DNA of 60,872 nt from the NCBI GenBank assembly GCA_012026885.1, contig VEPL01000005.1, forward strand, positions 1 to 60,872, given 5' to 3'. The DNA comes from Betaproteobacteria bacterium. GTDB taxonomy: Bacteria; Pseudomonadota; Gammaproteobacteria; Burkholderiales; Rhodocyclaceae. The position numbers and the translations under genes were made by a program. Positions 46,282 to 56,785 of this stretch are shown here, piece after piece (the first letter of the stretch is position 1; every line of letters begins with the position of its first letter). The notes below the pieces were generated by a model. That model did no database searches. It saw only the letters and a program-made list of their open reading frames with translations, and had not been told where the DNA came from.

Positions 46282-48012
46282 ATGAACACCGCCACGCGGA
46301 AACCATCCTTGGCTGCCAAGCTGCGCCGCCCCCACCTGGCGCTGGGCGGACACCTGCTCCTCCTGCACGTGCTGGCTTTCGGCGGCTGGAACGATCCTGC
46401 CCTCCGCATTCTCTGGTTCGTCGCCTTCGGCCTGTTCCTGATCTGGCAACCCTTCATCGCCGGCGAGCAGCGCATGGGCAGCCGCCAGGGCGTCGTCGTC
46501 TTCGCATTGGCGCTCGCTTCGACCTGGCTCCTCAACCCCTGGCTGCTGCTGATCTGGTGCGCCGCCCTCGCCGCCGTCATCGGCGGACGCGTCATGCGGA
46601 CGGTCTCGCGGCTCGAACGGGGCGGCTACCTGTTCGCGTTCGGCTACCTCGTCTGCCTGACCATCTTCGGTGTCGTGCCGGAAATGTCGCCGGCGGTGAC
46701 CCTCGATCCGCTGCCGCGCCCGGCCATCGCCCTGTATCTGCCGCTGTTGCTGATCGCGCTGCCATTCTTTCCGGCTACCCCGGCAAGACCGGACAGGGAT
46801 GGCGACAGCTTCGACTTCTTTTACGGCGCCCTCGTCTTCCTGGCCCTGACCGTCTTCGTGCTGGGTGCGCTCGCCTTCACGCTCGTCGGCCAGGTACGCT
46901 ATGTCGAAGCACTGATGCAGGCTTCGCTGGCAGGCGCCTTCGCCCTCACCGTCCTGGCCTGGGCGTGGAATCCGCGGCGAGGGTTCGCGGCCATCGGCCC
47001 GGCCCTGTCGCGCTATTTGCTGTCGGCCGGGCTTCCCCTCGATCGCTGGCTGGTCCTCCTCGCCGAAGCGAGCGAGCGCGAACCGCACCCGGTCCGCTTC
47101 ATCGCGGCCGCCATGGCACAGTTCGACCAGATGCCGTGGATCGCCGCCTGGCGCTGGCGCATTGGGGAAGAAACGGGAACGCGCGGCGCAGCGACCGGGC
47201 ATCGCCTCGATTTCAGCCGCGGCGACCTCGAGCTCTCGCTCTGGTTCGCCCGCCCACCTTCGCCGGCGGTCCGCTGGCATGCGGAGTGGCTGCTGCGACT
47301 TGCTTCCGAGTTCTACCTGGTCAAGTTCCAGACCCACGAACTGCAGCGCATCCACTATCTGCAGGCCGTGTACGAAACCGGGGCGCGGGTCACCCACGAC
47401 GTCAAGAACCTCCTGCAGTCCCTGCAGGCACTCTGCTATGCCGCAGCTCGTCCCGGTGACCCGGATGCGGTCACCCGCCTCGTTGCCCGACAGTTGCCCC
47501 TGATCGCCGAGCGCCTGAAATCGACCCTGGACAAACTGCAGCAACCCCGCAGCGAAGACACCGCGACGGCACCCGCGCCAGTCTGGTGGCAGCGTCTGCA
47601 GGAACGCCATGCCGCAGCGTCGACGCAGTGGCACGCGGAAATCCCGGAGGGCTCCGAACTGCCGGAGAACCTGTTCGACAGCGTGGCCGAAAACCTCCTG
47701 CAGAACGCGTTCGCCAAGCGCCAGCGTCAACCCGGCATCGAAATCCGGGCTTTTCTCGAGGTCGACCGCGACAGGGCGGTCCTCGAAGTCAGCGATAACG
47801 GCGAGGCCATTACCGCCGGCCTGGCAAGTCGCCTGTTCCGCGCCCCGGTGGAATCCGCCGACGGCCTCGGCATAGGCCTCTACCATGCCGCACGCCAGGC
47901 GGAAGCTTGCGGCTATCGCCTGACGCTCGCCGACAACCGCGACGGTGCCGTAAGGTTCCGACTGGAAGCGCGGCCCGGTCAGGCCGCGGCGGCCTCGCCG
48001 GACAACCGGTAA
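46282..48012 (+). CDS. Membrane sensor histidine kinase, 576 aa
   Basis: The N-terminal 240 residues hold about seven to eight hydrophobic helices. A linker region of unknown fold follows (residues about 240-355). The H-box is V-T-H-D-V-K-N-L-L-Q with His372. The HATPase region has the N box E-N-L-L-Q-N-A near residue 475, then V-S-D-N-G-E-A and G-L-G-I-G-L-Y near 520-540. The HD-V-K-N form recalls PrsK-type kinases. ATG 46282 is one of several possible starts. No response regulator gene is adjacent. Its 3' end overlaps the convergent cyclase gene by 34 bp. Confidence 0.85.
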   Translation: MNTATRKPSLAAKLRRPHLALGGHLLLLHVLAFGGWNDPALRILWFVAFGLFLIWQPFIAGEQRMGSRQGVVVFALALASTWLLNPWLLLIWCAALAAVIGGRVMRTVSRLERGGYLFAFGYLVCLTIFGVVPEMSPAVTLDPLPRPAIALYLPLLLIALPFFPATPARPDRDGDSFDFFYGALVFLALTVFVLGALAFTLVGQVRYVEALMQASLAGAFALTVLAWAWNPRRGFAAIGPALSRYLLSAGLPLDRWLVLLAEASEREPHPVRFIAAAMAQFDQMPWIAAWRWRIGEETGTRGAATGHRLDFSRGDLELSLWFARPPSPAVRWHAEWLLRLASEFYLVKFQTHELQRIHYLQAVYETGARVTHDVKNLLQSLQALCYAAARPGDPDAVTRLVARQLPLIAERLKSTLDKLQQPRSEDTATAPAPVWWQRLQERHAAASTQWHAEIPEGSELPENLFDSVAENLLQNAFAKRQRQPGIEIRAFLEVDRDRAVLEVSDNGEAITAGLASRLFRAPVESADGLGIGLYHAARQAEACGYRLTLADNRDGAVRFRLEARPGQAAAASPDNR

Positions 48013-49250
48013 ACCGGCGTCCTGCCCTTGCCCTTGAGTTCGACGTAATCCGGTCCGTCGAAGGTGAAGCGTCCGGCAAGGCGCTGCCGCGTTGCCTCGT
48101 CGGCCTGGATCGACCCGGGAGCCCCTTCGCTGGTCAGGCGGCTGGCCAGGTTGACCGTGTCGCCCCAGAGGTCGTAGATGAATTTCTTCTTGCCGACGAC
48201 GCCGGCGACCACCGGCCCGGTACCGATGCCGACGCGCACGTCGACGTGCAGGTTGTTCACATTGAAATCGCGGCGCAGGAGATCGCGCATGGCGAGGGCC
48301 AGTCCGGCCATCGCCGCCGTGTAGTCGGCCGTCCCGCTGTTGAGCCCGCCGGCGACCATGTAGGCATCGCCGATGGTCTTGATCTTCTCGAGCCCGAAGC
48401 GCTCGGCCAGTTCGTCGAACGCCGAGAACACGCGGTTGAGCATCGAAAAGACCTCCTGCGGCGAGAGGCCTTCGGCCAGATGCGTGAAGTTGACGATGTC
48501 GACGAACATCACCGTCACATCGGCAAAACCGTCGGCGATGGTCTGGTCCTCGTGCTTCAGGCGGTCGGCCACCGGTCCGGGCAGGATGTTGAGCAACAGC
48601 CGCTCCGAACGCTCCTGCTCGTCCAGCAGCAGCCGGTGGGTAGCCTCGAGCTGAATGCGCGCCTTCTCACGCTCGTCGATCGCAAAACGCAATAACAGGT
48701 AAACGATGGTCGAAACCGAGGCGAAATTGAGCGCGAAAAAGAAGACGCTGACGCGCGCCGGCACTTGCGCCGAAACCGGCACCACGGCATCGGCCAGGTA
48801 ATAGTCGAAAAACCCGGAGAGCGCCGTGAACACGATATAGGCGACAAACCACGCCAGCGACTCGCGGACACCAAAGAACAGCAGCGCACCGATCGGCGCG
48901 AGCAACCCCCACAGGCTGATGCCGCTCGCGGTGATGAAGGTCCCGATCGTCCATTGCACGACGAATGGCGAAAACAGGAACAGGGCCAGCTGGGAAAAGC
49001 GAAAGAATACGAAATTCCCGGTGCGCAGGAAGACAATCAGGTTGGTGACCAGCAACGCCTGGAAGATCAGCGGCAAGGTCGACGAGAACTTCGGCCCCAG
49101 CCACCAGTAAAGCAGCAGCCAGAGCATCGAGCCGACGCTGACGAGCCCGGTCGCGAAGACGAGCAGCGACTTTTTCAGGCGCGTTTCATCGTCGTCGTCG
49201 GGCCCGAATCCGGCGGACCCGAGCATGCGCAACATCGCTGGCTGGCTCAT
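47979..49250 (-). CDS. Class III adenylate cyclase, 423 aa
   Basis: Makes cAMP from ATP. Six hydrophobic helices (about residues 28-190) are followed by a short coiled segment and the cyclase homology domain. Metal-binding Asp251 (F-V-D-I-V-N-F) and Asp295 (T-I-G-D-A-Y) are present. Lys291 and Asp360 (Y-D-L-W-G-D) are the adenine-specifying pair, and Asn367/Arg371 the transition-state residues, so it should be active and specific for ATP. The membrane part may sense a signal. It has its own promoter at 49287-49315. Confidence 0.9.
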   Translation of the reverse strand: MSQPAMLRMLGSAGFGPDDDDETRLKKSLLVFATGLVSVGSMLWLLLYWWLGPKFSSTLPLIFQALLVTNLIVFLRTGNFVFFRFSQLALFLFSPFVVQWTIGTFITASGISLWGLLAPIGALLFFGVRESLAWFVAYIVFTALSGFFDYYLADAVVPVSAQVPARVSVFFFALNFASVSTIVYLLLRFAIDEREKARIQLEATHRLLLDEQERSERLLLNILPGPVADRLKHEDQTIADGFADVTVMFVDIVNFTHLAEGLSPQEVFSMLNRVFSAFDELAERFGLEKIKTIGDAYMVAGGLNSGTADYTAAMAGLALAMRDLLRRDFNVNNLHVDVRVGIGTGPVVAGVVGKKKFIYDLWGDTVNLASRLTSEGAPGSIQADEATRQRLAGRFTFDGPDYVELKGKGRTPVYRLSGEAAAA

Positions 49251-49286
49251 CGCTCCCCTGTCGCCCGCAACGGGCTAAACGCGCCG

Positions 49287-49315
49287 AGTGTCGCAGTCCC
49301 GCGCAGGAGCGTCAA
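49287..49315 (-). promoter_or_regulatory. Adenylate cyclase gene promoter
   Basis: Minus strand TTGACG (49310-49315), a 17-bp spacer and GACACT (49287-49292), about 25 bp before the predicted leader end. It lies in the 87-bp gap after trpC, so the cyclase is probably transcribed apart from the trp operon, although read-through is possible as no terminator is seen. Confidence 0.6.
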
Positions 49316-49337
49316 TACGACCTTTAGCAAGCCGGGG

Positions 49338-50126
49338 TCAGGCGAACAGGCGGGCGAGTTCGGCGCCGGGATCGGGCGCGCGCATGAAGGCTTCGCCGAC
49401 GAGGAAGGTCTGCACCCCGTTGGCACGCATCAGCGCCACGTTGGCCGGGGCCAGGATACCGCTCTCGGTGACGACGATGCGCCCGTCCGGGATACGAGCG
49501 AGCAGGCCGAGAGTGGTATCGAGGGTGACCTCGAAGGTGCGCAGGTTGCGGTTGTTGATGCCGACCAGCGGTGTCTCCAGCTGCAGCGCGGCATCGAGTT
49601 CCTCGCCGTTGTGCACCTCGACCAGTACGGCCAGGCCGTAGCCGTGCGCCTGCGCCTCCAGCGCCCGCATCTCGGCGAGCGTCAGGCAGGCGGCAATGAG
49701 CAGAATGCAGTCGGCGCCCATCGCCCGCGCCTCAGCGACCTGGTAGGCATCGACCAGGAAGTCCTTGCGCAGCACCGGCAGGTCGCAGGCGGCGCGGGCG
49801 GCCTGCAAATATTCCGGGCAGCCCTGGAAATAGTCGCGGTCAGTCAGCACCGACAGGCAGGCGGCGCCGTTAGCCGCGTAGCTGCGTGCAATTTCTTCCG
49901 GCCGGAAATCGGGACGGATGACGCCCTTCGACGGGCTTGCCTTCTTGATTTCGGCAATGACAGCAGGTTGACCGCAAGCGATCTTCGCGCGGATGGCACC
50001 GATGAAATCGCGGGGCGCCGGCTGCGCCGCCGCCTCTGCCTCCACGGAGGCGAACGGGCGCACCGCCGAAGCTGCGGCGACCTCGACGCGCTTGGTGGCG
50101 ACGATCCGGTTGAGGATGTCGGCCAT
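49338..50126 (-). CDS. trpC: Indole-3-glycerol phosphate synthase, 262 aa
   Basis: Closes the indole ring in tryptophan synthesis. The TIM barrel shows [14 protein letters not shown] (catalytic Lys), [16 protein letters not shown] and [10 protein letters not shown], ending with E-S-G-I. It is monofunctional, without the fused TrpF of enterobacteria. Start ATG 50126 overlaps the trpD stop. It is the last trp gene of this operon. Confidence 0.97.
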   Translation of the reverse strand: MADILNRIVATKRVEVAAASAVRPFASVEAEAAAQPAPRDFIGAIRAKIACGQPAVIAEIKKASPSKGVIRPDFRPEEIARSYAANGAACLSVLTDRDYFQGCPEYLQAARAACDLPVLRKDFLVDAYQVAEARAMGADCILLIAACLTLAEMRALEAQAHGYGLAVLVEVHNGEELDAALQLETPLVGINNRNLRTFEVTLDTTLGLLARIPDGRIVVTESGILAPANVALMRANGVQTFLVGEAFMRAPDPGAELARLFA

Positions 50127-51151
50127 TACGTCGCCAGCCGCTGCGTGCATTCGACGAACTGCGCCAGCTTGGCACGCGCCGCGCCGCTGGCGATCGCCTC
50201 GCGCGCCTTGGCGATGCCGTCGCCGATGCTGTCGGCGACGTTGGCGACGTAGAGCGCCGCGCCGGCATTCAGGCAGACGATCTCGCGCGCCGCACCGGGC
50301 TGGTTCTCAAGCGCGCCGAGCATCATCGCCATCGATTCCGCGGCGCTGCCGACACGCAGGTTCCGCAGAGACATCATCTGCAGCCCGAAGTCCTCCGGAT
50401 GCACTTCGTACTCGCGCACCTGGCCATCCTTCAGCTCACCCACCAGCGTCGCCGCGCCGAGCGAAATCTCGTCGAGGTTGTCCTTGCCGTGCACGACCAG
50501 CACGCGCTCGGCACCGAGGCGCTGCATGACGCGCACCTGGATGCCGACGAGGTCGGGGTGGAAGACGCCCATCAGCGTGTTCGGCGCACCGGCAGGGTTG
50601 GTCAGCGGACCGAGGATGTTGAAGATGGTACGCACGCCCATTTCGCGGCGCACCGGCGCGACATGCTTCATCGCGCTGTGATGATTGGGGGCGAACATGA
50701 AGCCGATGCCGGTCTCGGCGACGCAGGCAGCGACCTGGACGGGCGACAGCATGATGTTGGCGCCCAGCGCCTCGAGCACGTCAGCGCTGCCCGAACTGGA
50801 CGACACGCTGCGCCCGCCGTGCTTGGCCACCTTGGCGCCAGCCGCCGCGGCGACGAAGATCGAGGTCGTCGAGATATTGAAGCTGTGCGCCGCGTCGCCG
50901 CCGGTGCCGACGATATCGACGAAGCGGTTGTCGTAGGGCACGACCACCTTGGTCGACAGTTCGCGCATGACGCTAGCGGCGGCGGCGATCTCGCCGACGG
51001 TTTCCTTCTTGACGCGCAACCCGGTGAGGATGGCGGCGATCATGACCGGCGTGACCTCGCCGCCCATGATCTGGCGCATCAGCGAGACCATCTCGTCGTG
51101 AAAGATCTCGCGATGCTCGATGACGCGCTGCAGCGCGGCTTGCGGGGTCAT
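50126..51151 (-). CDS. trpD: Anthranilate phosphoribosyltransferase, 341 aa
   Basis: Transfers phosphoribosyl from PRPP to anthranilate. Contains the PRPP loop [17 protein letters not shown] near residue 78, K-H-G-G-R-S-V-S-S near 105 and N-P-A-G near 175. It is separate from TrpG, unlike the enterobacterial fusion. Overlaps at both ends (4 bp with trpG, 1 bp with trpC) show tight coupling. Confidence 0.97.
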   Translation of the reverse strand: MTPQAALQRVIEHREIFHDEMVSLMRQIMGGEVTPVMIAAILTGLRVKKETVGEIAAAASVMRELSTKVVVPYDNRFVDIVGTGGDAAHSFNISTTSIFVAAAAGAKVAKHGGRSVSSSSGSADVLEALGANIMLSPVQVAACVAETGIGFMFAPNHHSAMKHVAPVRREMGVRTIFNILGPLTNPAGAPNTLMGVFHPDLVGIQVRVMQRLGAERVLVVHGKDNLDEISLGAATLVGELKDGQVREYEVHPEDFGLQMMSLRNLRVGSAAESMAMMLGALENQPGAAREIVCLNAGAALYVANVADSIGDGIAKAREAIASGAARAKLAQFVECTQRLAT

Positions 51152-51720
51152 GCCTTGTGCTCCTCGAGGAAGTTGTTCAGCAGGTCGTGGCCGCGCTCGG
51201 TCAGGATCGACTCGGGGTGGAACTGCACCCCCTCGACCGCCAGCGTCTTGTGGCGCACGCCCATGATCTCGCCGTCATCGGTCCAGGCGGTGATGTCGAG
51301 GCAGTCGGGCAGGCTTGCCCGCTCGATGGCCAGCGAGTGGTAACGGGTGCAGGTCAGCGGGTTGGGCAGGCCGCGGAAGACGCCCTTGTCGGCGTGGTGG
51401 ACCGGAGAGACCTTGCCGTGCATCAGTTGCTTGGCATGGACGATGCGCCCGCCAAACGCCTCACCAATCGACTGGTGGCCGAGGCAGACGCCGAGCAGCG
51501 GAATCTTGCCGGCGAACTCGCGGATCGCGGCGAGCGAGATGCCTGCCTGTGCCGGCGCACAGGGGCCGGGCGAAATGACCAGGTAGGCGGGCTTCAGGCG
51601 CGCGATCTCGGGCAGCGAGATGGCATCGTTGCGGAAGACGCGGACATCCTGCCCCAGTTCGCCGAAATACTGGACGAGGTTGTAGGTGAAGCTGTCGTAG
51701 TTGTCGATCATCAGCAGCAT
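51148..51720 (-). CDS. trpG: Anthranilate synthase glutamine amidotransferase component, 190 aa
   Basis: Supplies ammonia to TrpE from glutamine. Class I amidotransferase with nucleophile Cys79 in L-G-V-C-L-G-H-Q and the His-Glu pair in F-H-P-E-S near the C-terminus. The N-terminal [11 protein letters not shown] is diagnostic. In betaproteobacteria the same protein often also serves p-aminobenzoate synthesis. It lies 12 bp after trpE. Confidence 0.96.
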   Translation of the reverse strand: MLLMIDNYDSFTYNLVQYFGELGQDVRVFRNDAISLPEIARLKPAYLVISPGPCAPAQAGISLAAIREFAGKIPLLGVCLGHQSIGEAFGGRIVHAKQLMHGKVSPVHHADKGVFRGLPNPLTCTRYHSLAIERASLPDCLDITAWTDDGEIMGVRHKTLAVEGVQFHPESILTERGHDLLNNFLEEHKA

Positions 51721-51732
51721 GGCGTTTCCTCC

Positions 51733-53208
<1,476 letters not shown>

Positions 53209-53246
53209 GGGAAGCCTCGGAAATGACGGGGATGATGCGAGACGGA

Positions 53247-53263
53247 CGCGCCGGGCGGGCGCG
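53247..53263 (-). promoter_or_regulatory. Candidate trp attenuator stem-loop
   Basis: Between trpL and trpE, CGCGCC and GGCGCG form a 6-bp stem over a 5-base loop. Its downstream part (CCGGCGC) can instead pair with GCGCCGG at the end of the leader gene, giving two exclusive structures. No U-tract follows, so the output may be Rho-dependent or translational. Confidence 0.5.
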
Positions 53264-53271
53264 ACGAACGG

Positions 53272-53328
53272 TTACCGGCGCCAGGGGCGCCAGCCGTGCC
53301 ATTCGTTCCAGTGACGCAGGGTCGTCAT
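53272..53328 (-). CDS. trpL: trp leader peptide, 18 aa with four Trp
   Basis: The frame encodes MTTLRHWNEWHGWRPWRR, with Trp at residues 7, 10, 13 and 16, and stops 63 bp before trpE. Four Trp in 18 residues directly upstream of trpE is the hallmark of a transcription-attenuation leader. The ATG overlaps the TGA of gph (ATGA), so the leader is probably translated by ribosomes finishing gph; no independent ribosome binding site is seen. Confidence 0.8.
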   Translation of the reverse strand: MTTLRHWNEWHGWRPWRR

Positions 53329-54005
53329 TTCGTCTTGAGGTCTTGAAAGATGAGCGCGCGCCGGTAGGCGGCGAGCAGGTCGGATACTAGCGCATCGCAA
53401 TCGGCACTGTCCACGGGCCGTCCTTCGTTGTAGCCGTAGGGAACGCAGAAGGCAGGGCAACCGGCGGCGCGCGCCGCGAGCACGTCGTTTTCGGAATCGC
53501 CGATATGCAGGTTGCGATCCGGGCGCACGCCGAACAGGCGGCAGGCATGCAGGATGGGCTCCGGGTGCGGCTTCTTGTGCGCGGTCGTGTCGCCGGAGAC
53601 GACGAGGTCAAAGTAGCCTGCCAGCCCGGTACGCGCGAGCAGCGCCTCGGTGAACTCACCTGGCTTGTTGGTGACCACGGCCATGCGGGTGCCGCTGTCC
53701 CGCCACGCCTGCAGCCCCGCAATGACCCCCGGGTAAATCTGGGCCTGTTCGCCGTTGACCGCGGCATAGTGCCGGCGGAAGCTGGCGATGGCCGCCTGCA
53801 GCCGTTCGGCCGTCGGCAGTCGCGCGTGCGTCAGGCAGCGCTCGACGAGGACCGCCATGCCCTTGCCGACGAAACTGTGCACCTCGGCAACCGTACGCGG
53901 CGGCTCGCCGAGCTCGGCGAGCATGCGCCGGCAGCCCTCGGCAAGGTCGGCGATGGTATCGAGCAGCGTGCCGTCGAGATCAAAGGTGACGGACGCAAAA
54001 TGCAT
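53325..54005 (-). CDS. gph: Phosphoglycolate phosphatase, 226 aa
   Basis: HAD-family enzyme that removes 2-phosphoglycolate, formed for example by DNA repair. It has F-D-L-D-G-T-L-L-D-T at residue 8, V-V-T-N-K-P-G near 108, K-P-H-P-E-P near 147 and H-I-G-D-S-E-N-D near 168. The rpe-gph-trpE order is conserved in betaproteobacteria. Its start overlaps the rpe stop and its stop overlaps the trpL start. Confidence 0.93.
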   Translation of the reverse strand: MHFASVTFDLDGTLLDTIADLAEGCRRMLAELGEPPRTVAEVHSFVGKGMAVLVERCLTHARLPTAERLQAAIASFRRHYAAVNGEQAQIYPGVIAGLQAWRDSGTRMAVVTNKPGEFTEALLARTGLAGYFDLVVSGDTTAHKKPHPEPILHACRLFGVRPDRNLHIGDSENDVLAARAAGCPAFCVPYGYNEGRPVDSADCDALVSDLLAAYRRALIFQDLKTK

Positions 54006-54706
54006 CAGACGGTCGCCAGTTGCGCGCGCAGCTTGTTGATGATCGTGTCGTAACGATGCGGATCGTCATCCCGGCCGGCGCCATAGACCGCCGATCCCGC
54101 AACGAAGGCATCGACACCGGCACGGGCGATTTCAGCGATGTTTTCCGCATTGACCCCGCCATCGATCTCGAGGCGGATGCGGCGACCACTCTCGCGCTCG
54201 TAGGCATCGAGCCGGGCGCGGGCCTGCTTCGCCTTGGCGAGCGTGCCGGGAATGAACTTCTGGCCGCCGAAACCCGGGTTGACGCTCATCAGCAGGATGA
54301 TGTCGAGCTTGTCGAGCACGAAATCCATGTGTTCGAGCGGGGTGGCCGGATTGAAGACGAGACCGGCCCGGGCACCGCCGTCACGGATCAGCGAGAGGCT
54401 GCGGTCGACATGCTCGGAGGCCTCCGGGTGGAAGGTGATGATGTCGGCGCCGGCCTTGATGAAGTCGGGGATGATGCGGTCGACCGGCTTGACCATCAGG
54501 TGCACGTCGATCAGCGCCTTCGTATGGGGACGAATGGCCGAGCAGACCAGCGGACCGATGGTCAGGTTGGGAACGTAATGGTTGTCCATGACGTCGAAGT
54601 GCACCCAGTCGGCGCCCGCGGCGATCACGTTCGCGACCTCCTCGCCCAGCCTTGCGAAATCGGCGGAGAGGATGCTCGGGGCGATGATGAAATCGCTGGC
54701 TGGCAT
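54005..54706 (-). CDS. rpe: Ribulose-phosphate 3-epimerase, 233 aa
   Basis: Interconverts ribulose-5-phosphate and xylulose-5-phosphate in the pentose phosphate (or Calvin) pathway. The TIM barrel starts [15 protein letters not shown], with [29 protein letters not shown] and E-I-D-G-G-V-N. First gene of the rpe-gph-trp transcript, divergent from apaG across 37 bp. Confidence 0.97.
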   Translation of the reverse strand: MPASDFIIAPSILSADFARLGEEVANVIAAGADWVHFDVMDNHYVPNLTIGPLVCSAIRPHTKALIDVHLMVKPVDRIIPDFIKAGADIITFHPEASEHVDRSLSLIRDGGARAGLVFNPATPLEHMDFVLDKLDIILLMSVNPGFGGQKFIPGTLAKAKQARARLDAYERESGRRIRLEIDGGVNAENIAEIARAGVDAFVAGSAVYGAGRDDDPHRYDTIINKLRAQLATV

Positions 54707-54743
54707 AATCGGAACCCTGAAAACGAATAAGACGGATTATCCC

Positions 54744-55127
54744 ATGCCCGACCCCGACAAGTACCGGATCGACATCAGCCCGCGACCCGAATTCATCCCC
54801 GCGCAGTCGAGTCCCGAGGACGGGCGTTACGTCTTCGCCTACACGATCAGCATCCGCAATGCCGGCACGCTGCCCGCGCAGCTGGTATCACGCCACTGGA
54901 TCATCACCGACGCCAACGACGAGGCCCAGGAAGTGCGCGGACTCGGCGTCGTCGGCCAGCAGCCGCTGCTGCAACCGGGGGAGTCCTTCGAATACACGAG
55001 CGGCTGTGCGCTGGCGACGCCGGTCGGCACGATGCGCGGCACCTACCAGATGGTCGCGACCGATGGCACGCAATTCGATGCGACGATCCCGGAATTCGTG
55101 CTCGCCGTGCCGCGCGTGCTGCATTGA
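54744..55127 (+). CDS. apaG: ApaG protein, 127 aa
   Basis: A small immunoglobulin-like (fibronectin III fold) protein. Typical segments are F-A-Y-T-I-S-I-R-N, R-H-W-I-I-T-D-A-N and Y-T-S-G-C-A-L-x-T-P-x-G-T-M-R-G-T-Y, the last a family signature. Linked by genetics in other species to Co2+ tolerance and Mg2+ efflux, with unclear mechanism. Its stop overlaps the TTG start of the next gene. Confidence 0.94.
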   Translation: MPDPDKYRIDISPRPEFIPAQSSPEDGRYVFAYTISIRNAGTLPAQLVSRHWIITDANDEAQEVRGLGVVGQQPLLQPGESFEYTSGCALATPVGTMRGTYQMVATDGTQFDATIPEFVLAVPRVLH

Positions 55128-55717
55128 GCCTCAAACACAGCTACGCACTGATCGCGCCGTTCTACGATGCGGCCATCGACCGGGCGACCCGGACCGCCCG
55201 GCGGCACAGCCTGCAGGCGCTCCCCGGCGAGCCCGGGCAGGTACTGCTGGCCGGCATCGGCACCGGCCTCGACCTGCCGCATCTGCCGGCACAGCATCGC
55301 TACGTCGGCATCGACCTGACAGCTGCCATGCTGCGCCGGGCGCTGCCGCGCGCGCAGGCGGTCGACTTCGCCCCCGTCCAGGGCGACGCCCAGCGCCTGC
55401 CCTTCGCCGATGGCGCGTTCGACCACGCGGTACTGCACCTGATCCTGGCGGTCGTCCCCGAACCGCGACTGTGCCTGGCCGAGGCCGCCCGCGTAGTGCG
55501 CCCCGGCGGCAGCCTACTCGTCTTCGACAAGTTCCTGCGCCTGGGCCAGCCGGCGTTGCTGCGCCGGTTGGCCAACCCGCTGGTACGCCGGGTGGCGACA
55601 CGGCTCGACGTGGTTTTCGAGGACCTGCTGGCCCGCATGCCGGGCCTCGTTCTGGAACACGACCAGCCGGCGATGGCAGGCGGCTGGTTCCGGATGATCC
55701 GCCTAAGGCGCGTCTGA
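55124..55717 (+). CDS. Class I SAM-dependent methyltransferase, 197 aa
   Basis: A small UbiE/PmtA-like methyltransferase. The SAM-binding motif is L-L-A-G-I-G-T-G-L-D near residue 43, with D-L at the acidic loop near 66 and Q-G-D-A-Q-R-L-P-F near 86; V-R-P-G-G-S-L-L-V-F-D follows. Translation seems to start at TTG 55124, overlapping apaG's stop. Substrate is unknown; phospholipid or quinone methylation are options. Its end overlaps the convergent perM gene by 15 bp. Confidence 0.8.
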   Translation: MSLKHSYALIAPFYDAAIDRATRTARRHSLQALPGEPGQVLLAGIGTGLDLPHLPAQHRYVGIDLTAAMLRRALPRAQAVDFAPVQGDAQRLPFADGAFDHAVLHLILAVVPEPRLCLAEAARVVRPGGSLLVFDKFLRLGQPALLRRLANPLVRRVATRLDVVFEDLLARMPGLVLEHDQPAMAGGWFRMIRLRRV

Positions 55718-56785
55718 GGACTCGCCCTCGGCCGGACCAAGCGCGTCGTCGATCCACGCCAGCAGGAGGGTCCAGGTGACCGCCAGCACGACCGGCCCGA
55801 CGAAGATCCCGATCAGGCCGAAGGTCAGCATGCCACCAATGACGCCCGAGAAGATCAGGAGCAGCGGCAGGTCGGCGCCCTTCTTGATCAGGATGGGGCG
55901 CAGGAAGTTGTCCAGACTGCCGACCAGCACGCTCCAGACGAGCAGGGCGGTCGCCCAGGTGTTGTCGCCGGTCCAGTAGAGCCAGCCGACCGCCGGGGCC
56001 AGCACGAGCATCGGCCCGAGTTGCGCGATGCACAACATCAGGATGATTGCCGACAGGAGGCCGGCAAACGGTATCCCGGCCACCGCAAGCCCGAGGGCCG
56101 CAAGGAGGGTCTGGACGAGCGCCGTGACCCCGACGCCAAGGGCGACGCCGCGGATCGCATTGGCCGCGAGGATGACCGAGTTTTCACCGCGCTCGCCCGC
56201 CAGGCGGCGACCGAAGCGGCGCACGAGGCGGGCGCCCGCCTCGCCCTGCGCGTACATGACCGCGGCGACCACAACCACAAGCAGGAACTGGACGATCATG
56301 CCGCCCAGTCCGCCGACCTGGCCGAGTATCCAGCGTCCGGTGTCGGCGGCATGCGGCGCGACCTGGGCGACGAGGCCCTTGGCACCGCCGGCTGCGAACT
56401 GCCGCCACATCCCGTCGGCCGTCTGGCCGACCAGCGGCAACCCGGCAACCCATGCGGGTGGCGGCGGCAACCCGTTCGCCGCGAGATCCTTGGCCTTGGC
56501 GGTAACTTCGTCGGCATGCGCGACAATGGTGTCGATGGCGGCCCACAGCGGCACGACGAGCAGCAGGAGCATCGCCAGCGTCATCAAGGCGACGGCCAGC
56601 CCGCGCCGGCCGCCCAAGCGCTGCTCGAGCCCGGCGAATAACGGCCAGGTGGCGACGACGATCATCGTCGCCCAGACGATGGCAGCGAGGAACGGCCGCA
56701 ATACCCAGACCGACAGCCCGATCAGCCCGACGATAAAGAGGATCGCCAGCGTATTGCGGGTCAGGTCGTGGCGCAGCGGGCTCAC
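55703..56785 (-). CDS. AI-2E/PerM-family permease, 360 aa
   Basis: Eight predicted membrane helices in the PerM layout: three at the N-terminus, a soluble loop (about residues 90-150), then five. [19 protein letters not shown] near residue 315 is typical of the family. Starts with GTG 56785, four bases inside argJ's end. Family members export small molecules or act as antiporters, so the substrate is open. Confidence 0.87.
   Translation of the reverse strand: MSPLRHDLTRNTLAILFIVGLIGLSVWVLRPFLAAIVWATMIVVATWPLFAGLEQRLGGRRGLAVALMTLAMLLLLVVPLWAAIDTIVAHADEVTAKAKDLAANGLPPPPAWVAGLPLVGQTADGMWRQFAAGGAKGLVAQVAPHAADTGRWILGQVGGLGGMIVQFLLVVVVAAVMYAQGEAGARLVRRFGRRLAGERGENSVILAANAIRGVALGVGVTALVQTLLAALGLAVAGIPFAGLLSAIILMLCIAQLGPMLVLAPAVGWLYWTGDNTWATALLVWSVLVGSLDNFLRPILIKKGADLPLLLIFSGVIGGMLTFGLIGIFVGPVVLAVTWTLLLAWIDDALGPAEGESSDAP

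Noticed and set aside
45976..47886. 636-codon frame opposite to the histidine kinase
   Set aside because: The kinase on the plus strand has clear H, N and G boxes. The opposite frame is low-complexity Gln/Arg/Gly.
49251..49337. Sigma-54 promoter in the trpC-cyclase gap (GGCTTGC stretch)
   Set aside because: The GG and GC doublets are not at the required spacing. A sigma-70 promoter explains the gap better.
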